A stretch of 64,000 nucleotides of DNA. It comes from CAVXFS01 sp963761115 (lineage in GTDB: Bacteria > Pseudomonadota > Gammaproteobacteria > Burkholderiales > Gallionellaceae). Each line of letters begins with the position of its first letter. Position 1 is the first letter of the stretch. The notes beneath the pieces were generated by a model. That model was given only the letters and a program-made list of their open reading frames with translations, made no database searches and was not told the DNA's origin. Position numbers and translations under genes: made by a program. Location of the stretch: positions 248,001-312,000 of the forward strand of contig CAVXFS010000005.1 of the NCBI GenBank assembly GCA_963761115.1. Reading direction: 5' to 3'. Below are positions 26,216 through 35,406 of this stretch, in pieces.

Positions 26216-29200
26216 ATGGATATGGATCAATTTCTCGGACTGGGAAGCAGTTCCAAAGAACCGCAACGGGCGCGCGAGCGCCTGCAACTGTACATCAACC
26301 TGAAGCTATCCTCGTCCGGGCAACCTGCCTGCGAGGAGGGCAGCGACAGCGGTTTTCTCGATGTTGCCAAAAATCTGCTCAAGAGCTACCGCGAAAAATC
26401 GCGCCTGCTATCGGGCTATCTGTGCCCGCCCGACCAGCGCATCCAGTCTTTCATTGACGATTACCTGGCCGATGTTGCCGAGGGCGAGGTGCCGCGCCTG
26501 CCGGGCAACACGCTGATCCTCGACCGCCACGGAGTGGCACGTGAACTGTCACTGCCGGTCAGGATGGACGAATACAGGAGCGAATATGTCAGCAGCTATC
26601 GCATCCGCAACGGCATCCTCAACAACCCGCTCAATGACAGGCGCACGACCAAGGGCTCATTCCATGTGGCCGAAGGAGGGCTGCCCATCCCCGCCGACAA
26701 GATAGCGGTGCCAAAGCTGGTGTATGCGCGCCTGCTCAAAGCCGCGCTGAATCCGCCGGACGATCTGCTGCGCCTGCCCTTTACTGCCGGACAAAAGGAG
26801 GAAGCAAAGATGTTCGTGTCGTTGCTGCTGCGGCCGACGGTGTGTCCCGAGATCCCCGGCATCGAAGCGGAAACGAACATGGAGATCCGTTTTTTTGCCC
26901 CCGGCAGCCTGGTGAGCAATCTCGATTTCGTCGAGAGCATTTTCGGCAATGGCGGTAATCCGGTGCTGGCCTCCAACGATGCCGGCCTCGATGTGGAACA
27001 CTGGTCCGGACACAGCGGCTGCGTCATCCTCGCGCCGCATCTGGTCAAGCTCACCAAGAAGGAACTGGGCCTGCCGCACTGCGATAACGCCACGCCGCGC
27101 CAGCTGGAGGATGGCATGTGCTGGCGTGACGAGAGCGAACTCTATAACGGCGGCGACGCCTTCAAGATCACCGCCCGTGATGAGCGCGGCGTGATCGTCA
27201 CCCTGCTGGCGGACAATTATTTCGGCTATTGCAAGAAAGAAGTCAAGACGCAGATCAGCTATGCCGCCAACCTGTTCGGCCTGGCCGAAGAAGAGCATGC
27301 CGGCGGCGCACTGGCTTTTCCGCGCCACAATCACGGTGAAGAATTCGGCGTGGACAGCGTCACCCGCGGAGACGGCTACAGTTTCGAGGATGTGGCGGCG
27401 AACTACGCCGACTTGATGCACCTGCATCCACAAGGCTACGGCATCGACAAGCAGTATCCCGAGGTGATCTATTTGCCGCAGGTGGTGCGCATGGATCTGC
27501 CCAGCCAGACCATCAACTGGATCAAGGATGGCAAGCTGCAATCCATCAAGCTGCAACCCGGCAAGATATACATCCAGCCAAATGGCTACAAGATCGAGAT
27601 GCAGAAGCATCCCGGCGCGCCTTCCTGGCGGCTGGTGGGCACCGACGCGGAAGGCACTTTCTGCCACAAGCCCTGTACCGTATCGGGCGGCGGGAAATCT
27701 GAGATTTCCAAGTCCATGACCGACGCGGTGATCTACGCGCCGCTGTTCGTGGCCGATCTGGAACACGATCTCGATCATGTCGAAGCCATTTTCGAGCGGG
27801 ACTACAGCAAGCGTTTCAAGCCCGGCTTCGAGTCCGGTGATCGCGACCCCACGCGCAAGTTGCTCAGTGCGGAGCGCAGCCTTGGCTCGGTGATCAAGGT
27901 GCTCACGCCCTCTCCCCACTACACCGACGAGTTCAACGCATGGCTGGCCAGTGTCCACGACCATATATTCGCGCTGGTGTTTGTCATCAAGCGTATGTAT
28001 CTCCCGAAGTGGGGCAATAATTGGCGCAAGTATTTTTCGGTAGACTTCGTTAATGGTCATCCGGGGCATGAACTGAAATTGGGCGAAAGAAAGCTGGTCG
28101 GTTCCTATTTGCGCGTCGGCTTCACGGAAAAAGGGGCATGGCGCGTATTCAAGATGCGCCAGGATTTCATTCCCGCCGAAAAAGTGCAGATGGAAGACGA
28201 CATCAGTGTCTCGGTTGTCGTCCCTGCCGAAATGCTGCCCAACACCTCACCCAAAAGCGATGACCTGTCGGTAAAGCTGGTGCGCAATTGCGAGTACCGC
28301 CTGTTCCAGCGCCCGGATGATGCGATCCATCGCGGTTTCGACAAGCAGACCGAAAAAGACCTCTCACAGCACGACAACTTCCTGGCAAATTTCGAGCCGC
28401 TCAAGGGTGAAGCGCTGACCCAGATCATCGAAGACGTGGCAGGATTCGGTAAATACACCAAGCCGATGCGCAAAATGCTTCAGCAAGCACACGACGCAGG
28501 TCAGGCTGTGGTGTCATCCGCCCATCCTCGCATGGTTGACGGCAAGCCAAGCAAGAACCCGCGCTACCTGCAGTTGCGTCACGACATCGCCGATCCGGTA
28601 CGGCGCTATGTCGCCGAGATCGGCGCTCGTTTCAGTCGCCGCGTACCGCTCGGCACCGCCGTGGTGGAACCGGTTAACGCCGTGCTCATCGGTCGCCGCA
28701 ACAATCCGCCGTCTGACGGCATTCGTCCGCTGGCAGTATTCAACCCGATCCACTACCAGGAATTGCCCGAACTTTTCATGGACTTTGTGTGCAGCCTCAC
28801 CGGCAAGTCGCCTTCCACCACCGGTGCGGGCAGTGAGGGCGCGCTCACCAAGGGTCCGTTCAATGCACTGCGTCCCGCGATCGACCTGAATAACGCGCTG
28901 GTGTCGTTCATACTCAGTGGCTATGCCGGATACTCGACCGCCGCCGGATACATTGGCCCAAGTGTGCGTGTCGATCACGACATCAGCCTGCTGGTGCCGG
29001 AAATCTGGTCGCGCCTGACACCGCAATCTCGCGATCCGCGCTTCCTGATCGAAAATGGCTACCTGGAAAAGGTCGAGGACTTCGACTATCAGGGGCGCCT
29101 GATCCAGGCCAGCCGTCTGGGCTATCGCATCACCGAACGTTTTGTATACGGTTTCATGGGCAAGATGTTCGATGCTCCCCGTGCGGTATTCGGCGAGCAC

Positions 29201-29680
29201 ATCCTCAAGCCGGAAACCCAGAGCCTGGAAGTGTTCGTTGATGGCGTGGAAAATATCGTTGAAGCCCAGCAGATGGTTGCGGCGCGCTACCTGAAAGTCG
29301 GCAGCGTGGAGGATGCCTGTCCGCCGCTCAAGGCACTGCTATACATCATGGCGACCGGCAGTTACCAGGGCATGGACGTGCACCACCCCACCATCCGCAA
29401 CCTGTTTACCCGCGAAGCGCTGCTCGCTTCCGACTGGTACCAGGAACGTCTTGAAATAAAGCAGGCACGGGATATTCAACTGTGGCAGCGCCATATCGAT
29501 ACCCTTGATGCCTTTGTCAGCCGCGCCAGCCACCGCGATGTGGCAGAAAAATTCGACATCCAGAGCAGGATCGAAGGAGCCAGAGCCAAGCTCGGGCAGT
29601 TGCGCGGCAGTGCCTACCTACAAAGCCTGCGCGGTACCATAGGCGCTGATCCGATTGGCAAGGGGCGATCCGGAAAATAA
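26216..29680 (+). CDS. Very large protein, probable PPi-type phosphoenolpyruvate carboxykinase
   Basis: About 1154 residues (1161 if ATG 26195 is used), with no signal peptide or membrane helices. I read it as PPi-dependent PEPCK (oxaloacetate + PPi to PEP + CO2 + Pi), an 1100-1200 aa family known from Propionibacterium and Entamoeba. The support is an ordered set resembling PEPCK active-site elements: a Lys-Lys motif in DNYFGYCKKEVKTQIS (K340/K341), a His cluster PRHNHGEEF (H371/H373), a P-loop-like SGGGKSEIS (490-497), then an Asp-rich stretch DLEHDLDH (about 513-520). These correspond in order to the Mn2+ Lys, Mn2+ His, kinase loop and metal Asp of GTP/ATP PEPCK. It is monocistronic. No database check was possible; an uncharacterised large family is the alternative. 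Confidence 0.55.
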   Translation: MDMDQFLGLGSSSKEPQRARERLQLYINLKLSSSGQPACEEGSDSGFLDVAKNLLKSYREKSRLLSGYLCPPDQRIQSFIDDYLADVAEGEVPRLPGNTLILDRHGVARELSLPVRMDEYRSEYVSSYRIRNGILNNPLNDRRTTKGSFHVAEGGLPIPADKIAVPKLVYARLLKAALNPPDDLLRLPFTAGQKEEAKMFVSLLLRPTVCPEIPGIEAETNMEIRFFAPGSLVSNLDFVESIFGNGGNPVLASNDAGLDVEHWSGHSGCVILAPHLVKLTKKELGLPHCDNATPRQLEDGMCWRDESELYNGGDAFKITARDERGVIVTLLADNYFGYCKKEVKTQISYAANLFGLAEEEHAGGALAFPRHNHGEEFGVDSVTRGDGYSFEDVAANYADLMHLHPQGYGIDKQYPEVIYLPQVVRMDLPSQTINWIKDGKLQSIKLQPGKIYIQPNGYKIEMQKHPGAPSWRLVGTDAEGTFCHKPCTVSGGGKSEISKSMTDAVIYAPLFVADLEHDLDHVEAIFERDYSKRFKPGFESGDRDPTRKLLSAERSLGSVIKVLTPSPHYTDEFNAWLASVHDHIFALVFVIKRMYLPKWGNNWRKYFSVDFVNGHPGHELKLGERKLVGSYLRVGFTEKGAWRVFKMRQDFIPAEKVQMEDDISVSVVVPAEMLPNTSPKSDDLSVKLVRNCEYRLFQRPDDAIHRGFDKQTEKDLSQHDNFLANFEPLKGEALTQIIEDVAGFGKYTKPMRKMLQQAHDAGQAVVSSAHPRMVDGKPSKNPRYLQLRHDIADPVRRYVAEIGARFSRRVPLGTAVVEPVNAVLIGRRNNPPSDGIRPLAVFNPIHYQELPELFMDFVCSLTGKSPSTTGAGSEGALTKGPFNALRPAIDLNNALVSFILSGYAGYSTAAGYIGPSVRVDHDISLLVPEIWSRLTPQSRDPRFLIENGYLEKVEDFDYQGRLIQASRLGYRITERFVYGFMGKMFDAPRAVFGEHILKPETQSLEVFVDGVENIVEAQQMVAARYLKVGSVEDACPPLKALLYIMATGSYQGMDVHHPTIRNLFTREALLASDWYQERLEIKQARDIQLWQRHIDTLDAFVSRASHRDVAEKFDIQSRIEGARAKLGQLRGSAYLQSLRGTIGADPIGKGRSGK

Positions 29681-29876
29681 GACGAATGCCACTCGAGTAT
29701 GAGTGTCGGGAAAGATATCAACGGGATCGGCTCAGTTTGTCCCAATTGATCGCGAATAGTTGAGTTGCTTGAAAGCGGAACTTGGTGATTAGCGGGAAGG
29801 TGCCACAAGAGGAAGAATAAATGCACAACAATTTTCACCCGATGAAGCACTGACGGATGATGCAAAAAATCTCGCA

Positions 29877-32651
29877 ATGGGTGGTACTAAAATGACAGCA
29901 GTTCCAGGCGAAGGGGAATCCGGGGTTAAGCCACCATCTGATTTTACCAAGGCTTTGGAGCCAACCCCCTTCGAATGCAACCAGCTTGTCACCCTGTTTA
30001 ATTCCAGACGCAATGTTGAGCTGGAAAGTGCTGCTCGCCTGATGATTGAGCAGTATCCGAATTCCGGATTTGTCTGGAAGGTGTTGGGAGCAACCCTTTA
30101 TCTGCAAAATAAGGATTTCCTGCCGGCAATGAAAAGGGCGGTGGAACTATTGCCGGATGATGCCGAGGCGCACAGTAACCTGGGCAATGTACTGCGAAAT
30201 ATTGGGCGAATCGACGACGCGGTGGCAAGCTGTCGCAGGGCGCTGGAGATCAACCCGGATTACGCCGATGCGCACAGCAATCTGGGCAATGCCATGAAAG
30301 ATCTTGGGCAACTCGATGATGCGGTGGCAAGCTATCGCCGGGCGCTGGAGATCAACCCGGAATACGCCGAGGCACATAATAATCTGGGCAATGCACTGCG
30401 AGATATCGGACAACTTGACGACGCGGTGGCAAGCTACCGCCGGGCGCTGGAGATCAGGCCGGATTACGCCGAGGCACACAGCAATCTGGGGAATGCTCTG
30501 CGCGACCTCGGACAATTCGACGACGCGGCGGCAAGCTGTCGCCGGGCGCTGGAGATCATACCCGACTTCGCTGAGGCACATAATAATCTGGGCAATGCCC
30601 TGCGAAACCTCGGGCAACTCGACAACGCGGTGGCAAGCTGTCGCCGGGCGCTGGAGCTCAAACCCGACTTCGCTGAGGCGCACAGCAATCTAGGCAATGC
30701 CTTACTAGGACTCAAGCACTTGGACGAAGCGCTGGCAAGTTACGACAAGGCCGTTGCCATCAAGCCAGATAACGTAGAGGCTTACTACAATCGTGGCATC
30801 GCCTTAAAACAACTCAAGCGTTTAGACGAGGCGCTGGCAAGTTATGACCAAGCCATTGCCATCAAACCAGACTATGCAGAGGCTTACAGCAACCGCGGCA
30901 ACGTCTTGCAAGAACTCAAGCGTTTAGACGAGGCGCTGGCAAGTTATGACCAGGCCATTGCCATCAAACCAGACTATGCAGAGGCTTTCAGCAACCGCGG
31001 CAACGCCTTAAAGGAACTCAAGCGCTTGGACGAAGCGCTGGCAAGTTATGACCAAGCCATTGTCATCAAACCAGACTACACAGAGGCTCACTACAACCGT
31101 GGCAACGCCTTGAAAGGACTCAAGCGCTTAGAGGAAGCGCTGGCAAGTTATGACCAAGCCATTGCCATCAAACCAGACTATGCAGAGGCTTTCAGCAACC
31201 GCGGCAACGTCTTGAAAGAACTCAAGCGCTTGGACGAAGCGCTGGCAAGTTATCACCAAGCCATTGCCATCAAACCTGACTTCGCGGAGGTTTACAGCAA
31301 TCGTGGCATCGCCTTGAAAGAACTCAAGCGTTTAAACGAAGCGCTGGCAAGTTATGACCAAGCCATTGCCATCAACCCAGACTATGCAGAGGCTTACAGC
31401 AATCGCGGCCTCGCCTTGCAGGAACTCAAGCGCTTGGACGAAGCGCTGGCAAGTTATGACCAAGCCATTGCCATCAAACCTGACTTCGCGGAGGTTTACA
31501 GCAATCGTGGCATCGCCTTGAAAGGACTCAAGCGTTTAAACGAAGCGCTGGCAAGTTATGACCAAGCCATTGCCATCAAACCAGACTACGCAGAGGCTTA
31601 CAGCAATCGCGGCCTCGCCTTGCAAGAACTCAAGCGTTTAAACGAAGCGCTGGCAAGTTATGACCAGGCCATTGCCATCAAACCAGACTACGCAGAGGCT
31701 TGGTGGAATAAATCGCTGGCTTTGTTGCTGGGCGGAGATTTTTCCAATGGATGGGAATTGTACGAGTGGCGCTGGAAAACAGAAAGCAGTGAATTCTCGT
31801 CAAAACCCATGCAAACCAACCGGCCAGCATGGCAACCTGGCGACGAAAATGAACGATTGTTGATTTGGGAAGAGCAGGGAATTGGCGATCAGATCATGTT
31901 TGGTTCGCTGTTCTCGGAAAGCAAAACGCTGTCTTCACAAACGCTGGTACGGATTGATAACAGATTAGTCCCATTATTCGAGCGCTCAATGCCCGAGATA
32001 GACTTTTTCCCCTCAAACATGCCGGTCAACGAAGAAGCCTATGACAACCACATGCCAATGGGCAGTTTAGGCAAGTACCTTTGTAAGGACTCAGAAGCTT
32101 TCAAATCAATCAAGCCGAATTATTTATTGGCAGATAAAGAAAGGTCCGGCCAGATCAGGAGATCACTTTGTGCTGCTGATGTGCAGCTATGTGGGATCAG
32201 TTGGCGAAGCATGAATATACAGAGCGGCCGCGACCGCAGCATTGATTTGAAAGATTTCCTCAAATTTCTTGGCGGGGCGGATGTGAAATTTGTAAATCTG
32301 CAGTATGGAGAAGTTGCAGAAGAGCTAAATGAAGTTAAGGAAAGCACGGGGATTGAAGTTTTGCAGTGCCCCACGGTTGACAATTACAATGACCTGGATG
32401 GATTTGCGTCCCTGATCGATGCATGCGACCTGATAATTTCCATTGATAACTCAACTGTTCATTTTTCCGGCGCATTGGGCAAGCCGACCTGGATATTGTT
32501 GCCCCGCATACCAGACTGGCGCTGGCAACTGGATAGGGAAGACAGTCCGTGGTACCCATCAGTTAAACTGTACAGGCAGTCAAGGTATGGGGATTGGAAT
32601 GATGTCTTTCAGCGAGTTAAAGCGGATTTAATCAACCTCCTGAAGAGATAA
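29877..32651 (+). CDS. TPR-repeat protein with C-terminal GT-B glycosyltransferase-like domain (copy 1)
   Basis: A 924-residue protein. After about 95 residues come 15 full 34-residue TPR units and one degenerate unit. Units 1-5 are of the RRALEINPDYAEAHSNLGN type; units 6-15 are of the DQAIAIKPDYAEAYSNRG type, a sharp change at about residue 265. The C-terminal 300 residues (from LLIWEEQGIGDQIMFGSLF to CDLIISIDNSTVHFSGALG) resemble the GT9/heptosyltransferase-like domain common at the end of bacterial TPR proteins. Such proteins may glycosylate surface or flagellar proteins, but no acceptor is indicated here. It is followed by a second gene with a nearly identical 3' end. ATG 29877 and ATG 29892 are both possible starts. 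Confidence 0.85.
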   Translation: MGGTKMTAVPGEGESGVKPPSDFTKALEPTPFECNQLVTLFNSRRNVELESAARLMIEQYPNSGFVWKVLGATLYLQNKDFLPAMKRAVELLPDDAEAHSNLGNVLRNIGRIDDAVASCRRALEINPDYADAHSNLGNAMKDLGQLDDAVASYRRALEINPEYAEAHNNLGNALRDIGQLDDAVASYRRALEIRPDYAEAHSNLGNALRDLGQFDDAAASCRRALEIIPDFAEAHNNLGNALRNLGQLDNAVASCRRALELKPDFAEAHSNLGNALLGLKHLDEALASYDKAVAIKPDNVEAYYNRGIALKQLKRLDEALASYDQAIAIKPDYAEAYSNRGNVLQELKRLDEALASYDQAIAIKPDYAEAFSNRGNALKELKRLDEALASYDQAIVIKPDYTEAHYNRGNALKGLKRLEEALASYDQAIAIKPDYAEAFSNRGNVLKELKRLDEALASYHQAIAIKPDFAEVYSNRGIALKELKRLNEALASYDQAIAINPDYAEAYSNRGLALQELKRLDEALASYDQAIAIKPDFAEVYSNRGIALKGLKRLNEALASYDQAIAIKPDYAEAYSNRGLALQELKRLNEALASYDQAIAIKPDYAEAWWNKSLALLLGGDFSNGWELYEWRWKTESSEFSSKPMQTNRPAWQPGDENERLLIWEEQGIGDQIMFGSLFSESKTLSSQTLVRIDNRLVPLFERSMPEIDFFPSNMPVNEEAYDNHMPMGSLGKYLCKDSEAFKSIKPNYLLADKERSGQIRRSLCAADVQLCGISWRSMNIQSGRDRSIDLKDFLKFLGGADVKFVNLQYGEVAEELNEVKESTGIEVLQCPTVDNYNDLDGFASLIDACDLIISIDNSTVHFSGALGKPTWILLPRIPDWRWQLDREDSPWYPSVKLYRQSRYGDWNDVFQRVKADLINLLKR
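30162..31691 (+). repeat. 102-bp tandem coding repeat, 15 units (TPR array 1)
   Basis: Exact 102-bp periodicity from GCC 30162 to 31691. Units from about 30720 on are very similar at DNA level (shared AGTTATGACCAAGCCATTGC and CAAGCGTTTAGACGAAGCG type words). Units 1-5 are related among themselves but differ in sequence from the later ones. Confidence 0.9.
31692..32651 (+). repeat. Duplicated 3' block, copy 1 (partner 34383-35342)
   Basis: The 960 bp from the last TPR unit to the stop codon recur at a constant offset of 2691 bp with only scattered substitutions (for example GAAAAT/GAAAAA at the ERLL site and TACCTT/TACTTT). Similarity continues a few bases past the stop (AAGCCGG) and then ends. 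Confidence 0.92.
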
Positions 32652-32894
32652 GCCGGTCAAGTTATATAAATGACCGGATCTCCCAGTGCGAGGAGCCATC
32701 GCAAACGATAATTCTGAATCTCCAGCTCAGAAAAAATGAATAACTGGAATGTGTCGTTAGTGCTACTTCGCGAACGACCGCTATACGGCGTGCTATCGGA
32801 TGAAAAAGCCAAGGGCGGCTTTCTGGCGTTGAATATCGATGGATGAACATCGGCTCCGTGCCCAATGGGGATCTGATAATAGTACTATTATCCA

Positions 32895-35342
32895 ATGCGA
32901 CCTGATTCGGACAGTTCCAAAACCATATCGGCGGCGAATATTGCATCGTCCCAAGTGTCTGCGAAATTTCAACAAGCATTCGCGCTCCATAAACAAGGTC
33001 ACTTGGCGCAAGCCCAAGCTATCTATGAAGAAATCCTCAATATACAACCCAAGCACTTTGACGCGCTGCAGTTATTGGCGATGGTCGAGTATCGGGCAGG
33101 AAATCTGCAGATAGCTTTGAAGTTGATCAGCAAGGCCATAGAAATCAATCCGGATAATGTCGTTATCTATTCCAACCGGGGTGCCGTGCTCAGGGAACTC
33201 GGGCAATTCGACGCAGCGCTGGCGAGCTATGACAAAGCCATTGCGCTTGAACCTGATTATGCGGATGCCTACTATTTCCGCGGCCAGGTGCTGCATAAGC
33301 TCAATCAGCTGGAGCGTGCGCTGGCGAGTTATGACAAGGTCATTGCAATTAATTCGGATTATGCTGAAGCCTATTCCAACCGTGGTGTTTTGCTTCAGGA
33401 ACTCAAGCAACTGGACAGAGCACTGGCGAGTTATGACAAGGCCATTGCGCTTAAGCCGGATTATGCGGGGGCCTACTACAACCGGGGTAACACGCTTAAG
33501 GAACTCAATCAGTTTGATGCAGCACTGGCGAGTTATGACAAGGCCATTGCGCTTAAACCGGATTATGCTGAAGCCCATAACAACCGTGGCCTGGTGCTGC
33601 ATGAACTCAATCAGTTTGATGCGGCACTGGCGAGTTATGACAAGGCCATTGCCATCAAACCAGACTATGCAGAGGCTTACAGCAACCGTGGCAATGCCTT
33701 AAAGGAGCTCAAGCGCCTGGATGAAGTGCTGGCAAGTTATGACAAGGCTATTGCAATTAAATCAGATTATGCTGAAGCCCATAACAACTGTGGCCTGGTG
33801 CTGCATGAGCTCAATCAGTTTGATGCGGCGCTGGCAAGTTATGACCAAGCCATTGCCATCAACCCAGACTATGCAGAGGCTTTCAGCAACCGCGGCAACG
33901 TCTTGAAAGAACTCAAGCGCTTGGACGAAGCGCTGGCAAGTTATGACCAAGCCATTGCCATCAAACCAGACTACACAGAGGCTTGCTACAACCGCGGCCT
34001 CGCCTTGAAAGAACTCAAGCGTTTAAACGAAGCGCTGGCAAGTTACGACCAAGCCATTGCCATCAACCCAGACTATGCAGAGGCTTACAGCGATCGCGGC
34101 CTCGCCTTGCAGGAACTCAAGCGCTTGGACGAAGCGCTGGCAAGTTATGACCAAGCCATTGCCATCAAACCTGACTTCGCGGAGGTTTACAGCAACCGCG
34201 GCCTCGCCTTGCAGGAACTCAGGTGTTTAGACGAAGCGCTGGCAAGCTATGACCAAGCCATTGCCATCAAACCAGACTATGCAGAGGCTTACAGCAACCG
34301 TGGCAACGTCTTGAAAGAACTCAAGCGCTTGGACGAAGCGCTGGCAAGTTATGACCAGGCCATTGCCATCAAACCAGACTACGCAGAGGCTTGGTGGAAT
34401 AAATCGCTGGCTTTGTTGCTGGGCGGAGATTTTTCCAATGGATGGGAATTGTACGAGTGGCGCTGGAAAACAGAAAGCAGTGAATTCTCGTCAAAACCCA
34501 TGCAAACCAACCGACCAGCATGGCAACCTGGCGACGAAAAAGAACGATTGTTGATTTGGGAAGAGCAGGGAATTGGCGATCAGATCATGTTTGGTTCGCT
34601 GTTCTCGGAAAGCAAAACGCTGTCTTCACATACGCTGGTACGGATTGATAACAGATTAGTCCCATTATTCGAGCGCTCAATGCCTGAGATAGACTTTTTC
34701 CCCGCAAACATGCCGGTCAACGAAGAAGCCTATGACAACCACATGCCAATGGGCAGTTTAGGCAAGTACTTTTGTAGGGACTCAGAAGCTTTCAAATCAA
34801 TCAAGCCGAATTATTTATTGGCAGATAAAGAAAGGTCCGGCCAGATCAGGAGATCACTTTGTGCTGCTGATGTGCAGCTATGTGGGATCAGCTGGCGAAG
34901 CATGAATATACAGAGCGGCCGCGACCGCAGCATTGATTTGAAAGATTTCCTCAAATTTCTTGGCGGGGCGGATGTGAAATTTGTAAATCTGCAGTATGGA
35001 GAAGTTGCAGAAGAGCTAAATGAAGTTAAGGAAAGCACGGGGATTGAAGTTTTGCAGTGCCCCACGGTTGATAATTACAATGACCTGGATGGATTTGCGT
35101 CCCTGATCGATGCATGCGACCTGATAATTTCCATTGATAACTCAACTGTTCATTTTTCCGGCGCATTGGGCAAGCCGACCTGGATATTGTTGCCCCCGGC
35201 TCCAGACTGGCGCTGGCAACTGGATAGGGAAGACAGCCCGTGGTATCCATCAGTTAAACTGTACAGGCAGTCAAAGTTTGGAGATTGGAATGATGTCTTT
35301 CAGCGCGTTAAAGCGGATTTAATCAACCTCCTGAAGAGATAA
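32895..35342 (+). CDS. TPR-repeat protein with C-terminal GT-B glycosyltransferase-like domain (copy 2)
   Basis: An 815-residue paralogue of the preceding gene. Its N-terminal 85 residues are different (two divergent TPRs: QAQAIYEEILNIQPKHF, QIALKLISKAIEINPDN), followed by 12 regular 34-residue units and the same C-terminal glycosyltransferase-like domain. The last 300 residues differ from copy 1 at only about ten positions (e.g. LLPPAPDW against LLPRIPDW). Unit 8 and unit 9 carry unusual residues (EVLASYDKAIAIKSDY, NNCGLVLHEL). No signal peptide. The 243-bp gap to copy 1 has no supported gene. Confidence 0.85.
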   Translation: MRPDSDSSKTISAANIASSQVSAKFQQAFALHKQGHLAQAQAIYEEILNIQPKHFDALQLLAMVEYRAGNLQIALKLISKAIEINPDNVVIYSNRGAVLRELGQFDAALASYDKAIALEPDYADAYYFRGQVLHKLNQLERALASYDKVIAINSDYAEAYSNRGVLLQELKQLDRALASYDKAIALKPDYAGAYYNRGNTLKELNQFDAALASYDKAIALKPDYAEAHNNRGLVLHELNQFDAALASYDKAIAIKPDYAEAYSNRGNALKELKRLDEVLASYDKAIAIKSDYAEAHNNCGLVLHELNQFDAALASYDQAIAINPDYAEAFSNRGNVLKELKRLDEALASYDQAIAIKPDYTEACYNRGLALKELKRLNEALASYDQAIAINPDYAEAYSDRGLALQELKRLDEALASYDQAIAIKPDFAEVYSNRGLALQELRCLDEALASYDQAIAIKPDYAEAYSNRGNVLKELKRLDEALASYDQAIAIKPDYAEAWWNKSLALLLGGDFSNGWELYEWRWKTESSEFSSKPMQTNRPAWQPGDEKERLLIWEEQGIGDQIMFGSLFSESKTLSSHTLVRIDNRLVPLFERSMPEIDFFPANMPVNEEAYDNHMPMGSLGKYFCRDSEAFKSIKPNYLLADKERSGQIRRSLCAADVQLCGISWRSMNIQSGRDRSIDLKDFLKFLGGADVKFVNLQYGEVAEELNEVKESTGIEVLQCPTVDNYNDLDGFASLIDACDLIISIDNSTVHFSGALGKPTWILLPPAPDWRWQLDREDSPWYPSVKLYRQSKFGDWNDVFQRVKADLINLLKR
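33159..34382 (+). repeat. 102-bp tandem coding repeat, 12 units (TPR array 2)
   Basis: Exact 102-bp period from GTC 33159 to 34382. The 3' units share long identical stretches with array 1, while 5' units (DKAIALKPDY type, with NQFDAALASYD) are specific to this gene. Confidence 0.9.
34383..35342 (+). repeat. Duplicated 3' block, copy 2 (partner 31692-32651)
   Basis: Second copy of the 960-bp block, offset 2691 bp from the first, with similarity ending just after the stop codon. Confidence 0.92.
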
Positions 35343-35406
35343 GCCGGCCAAAATTTTAGACCGTGTCATTTCCGCTAAATGATTCCCTTGTTCCGGCAAC
35401 TCGCTG

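Noticed and set aside
26657..28069. 470-aa open frame on the minus strand
   Set aside because: Antisense to the large PEPCK-like gene, with shadow composition.
30162..34382. Regularly spaced repeats that could suggest CRISPR
   Set aside because: Units are contiguous 102-bp coding repeats with no unique spacers and encode TPR motifs.
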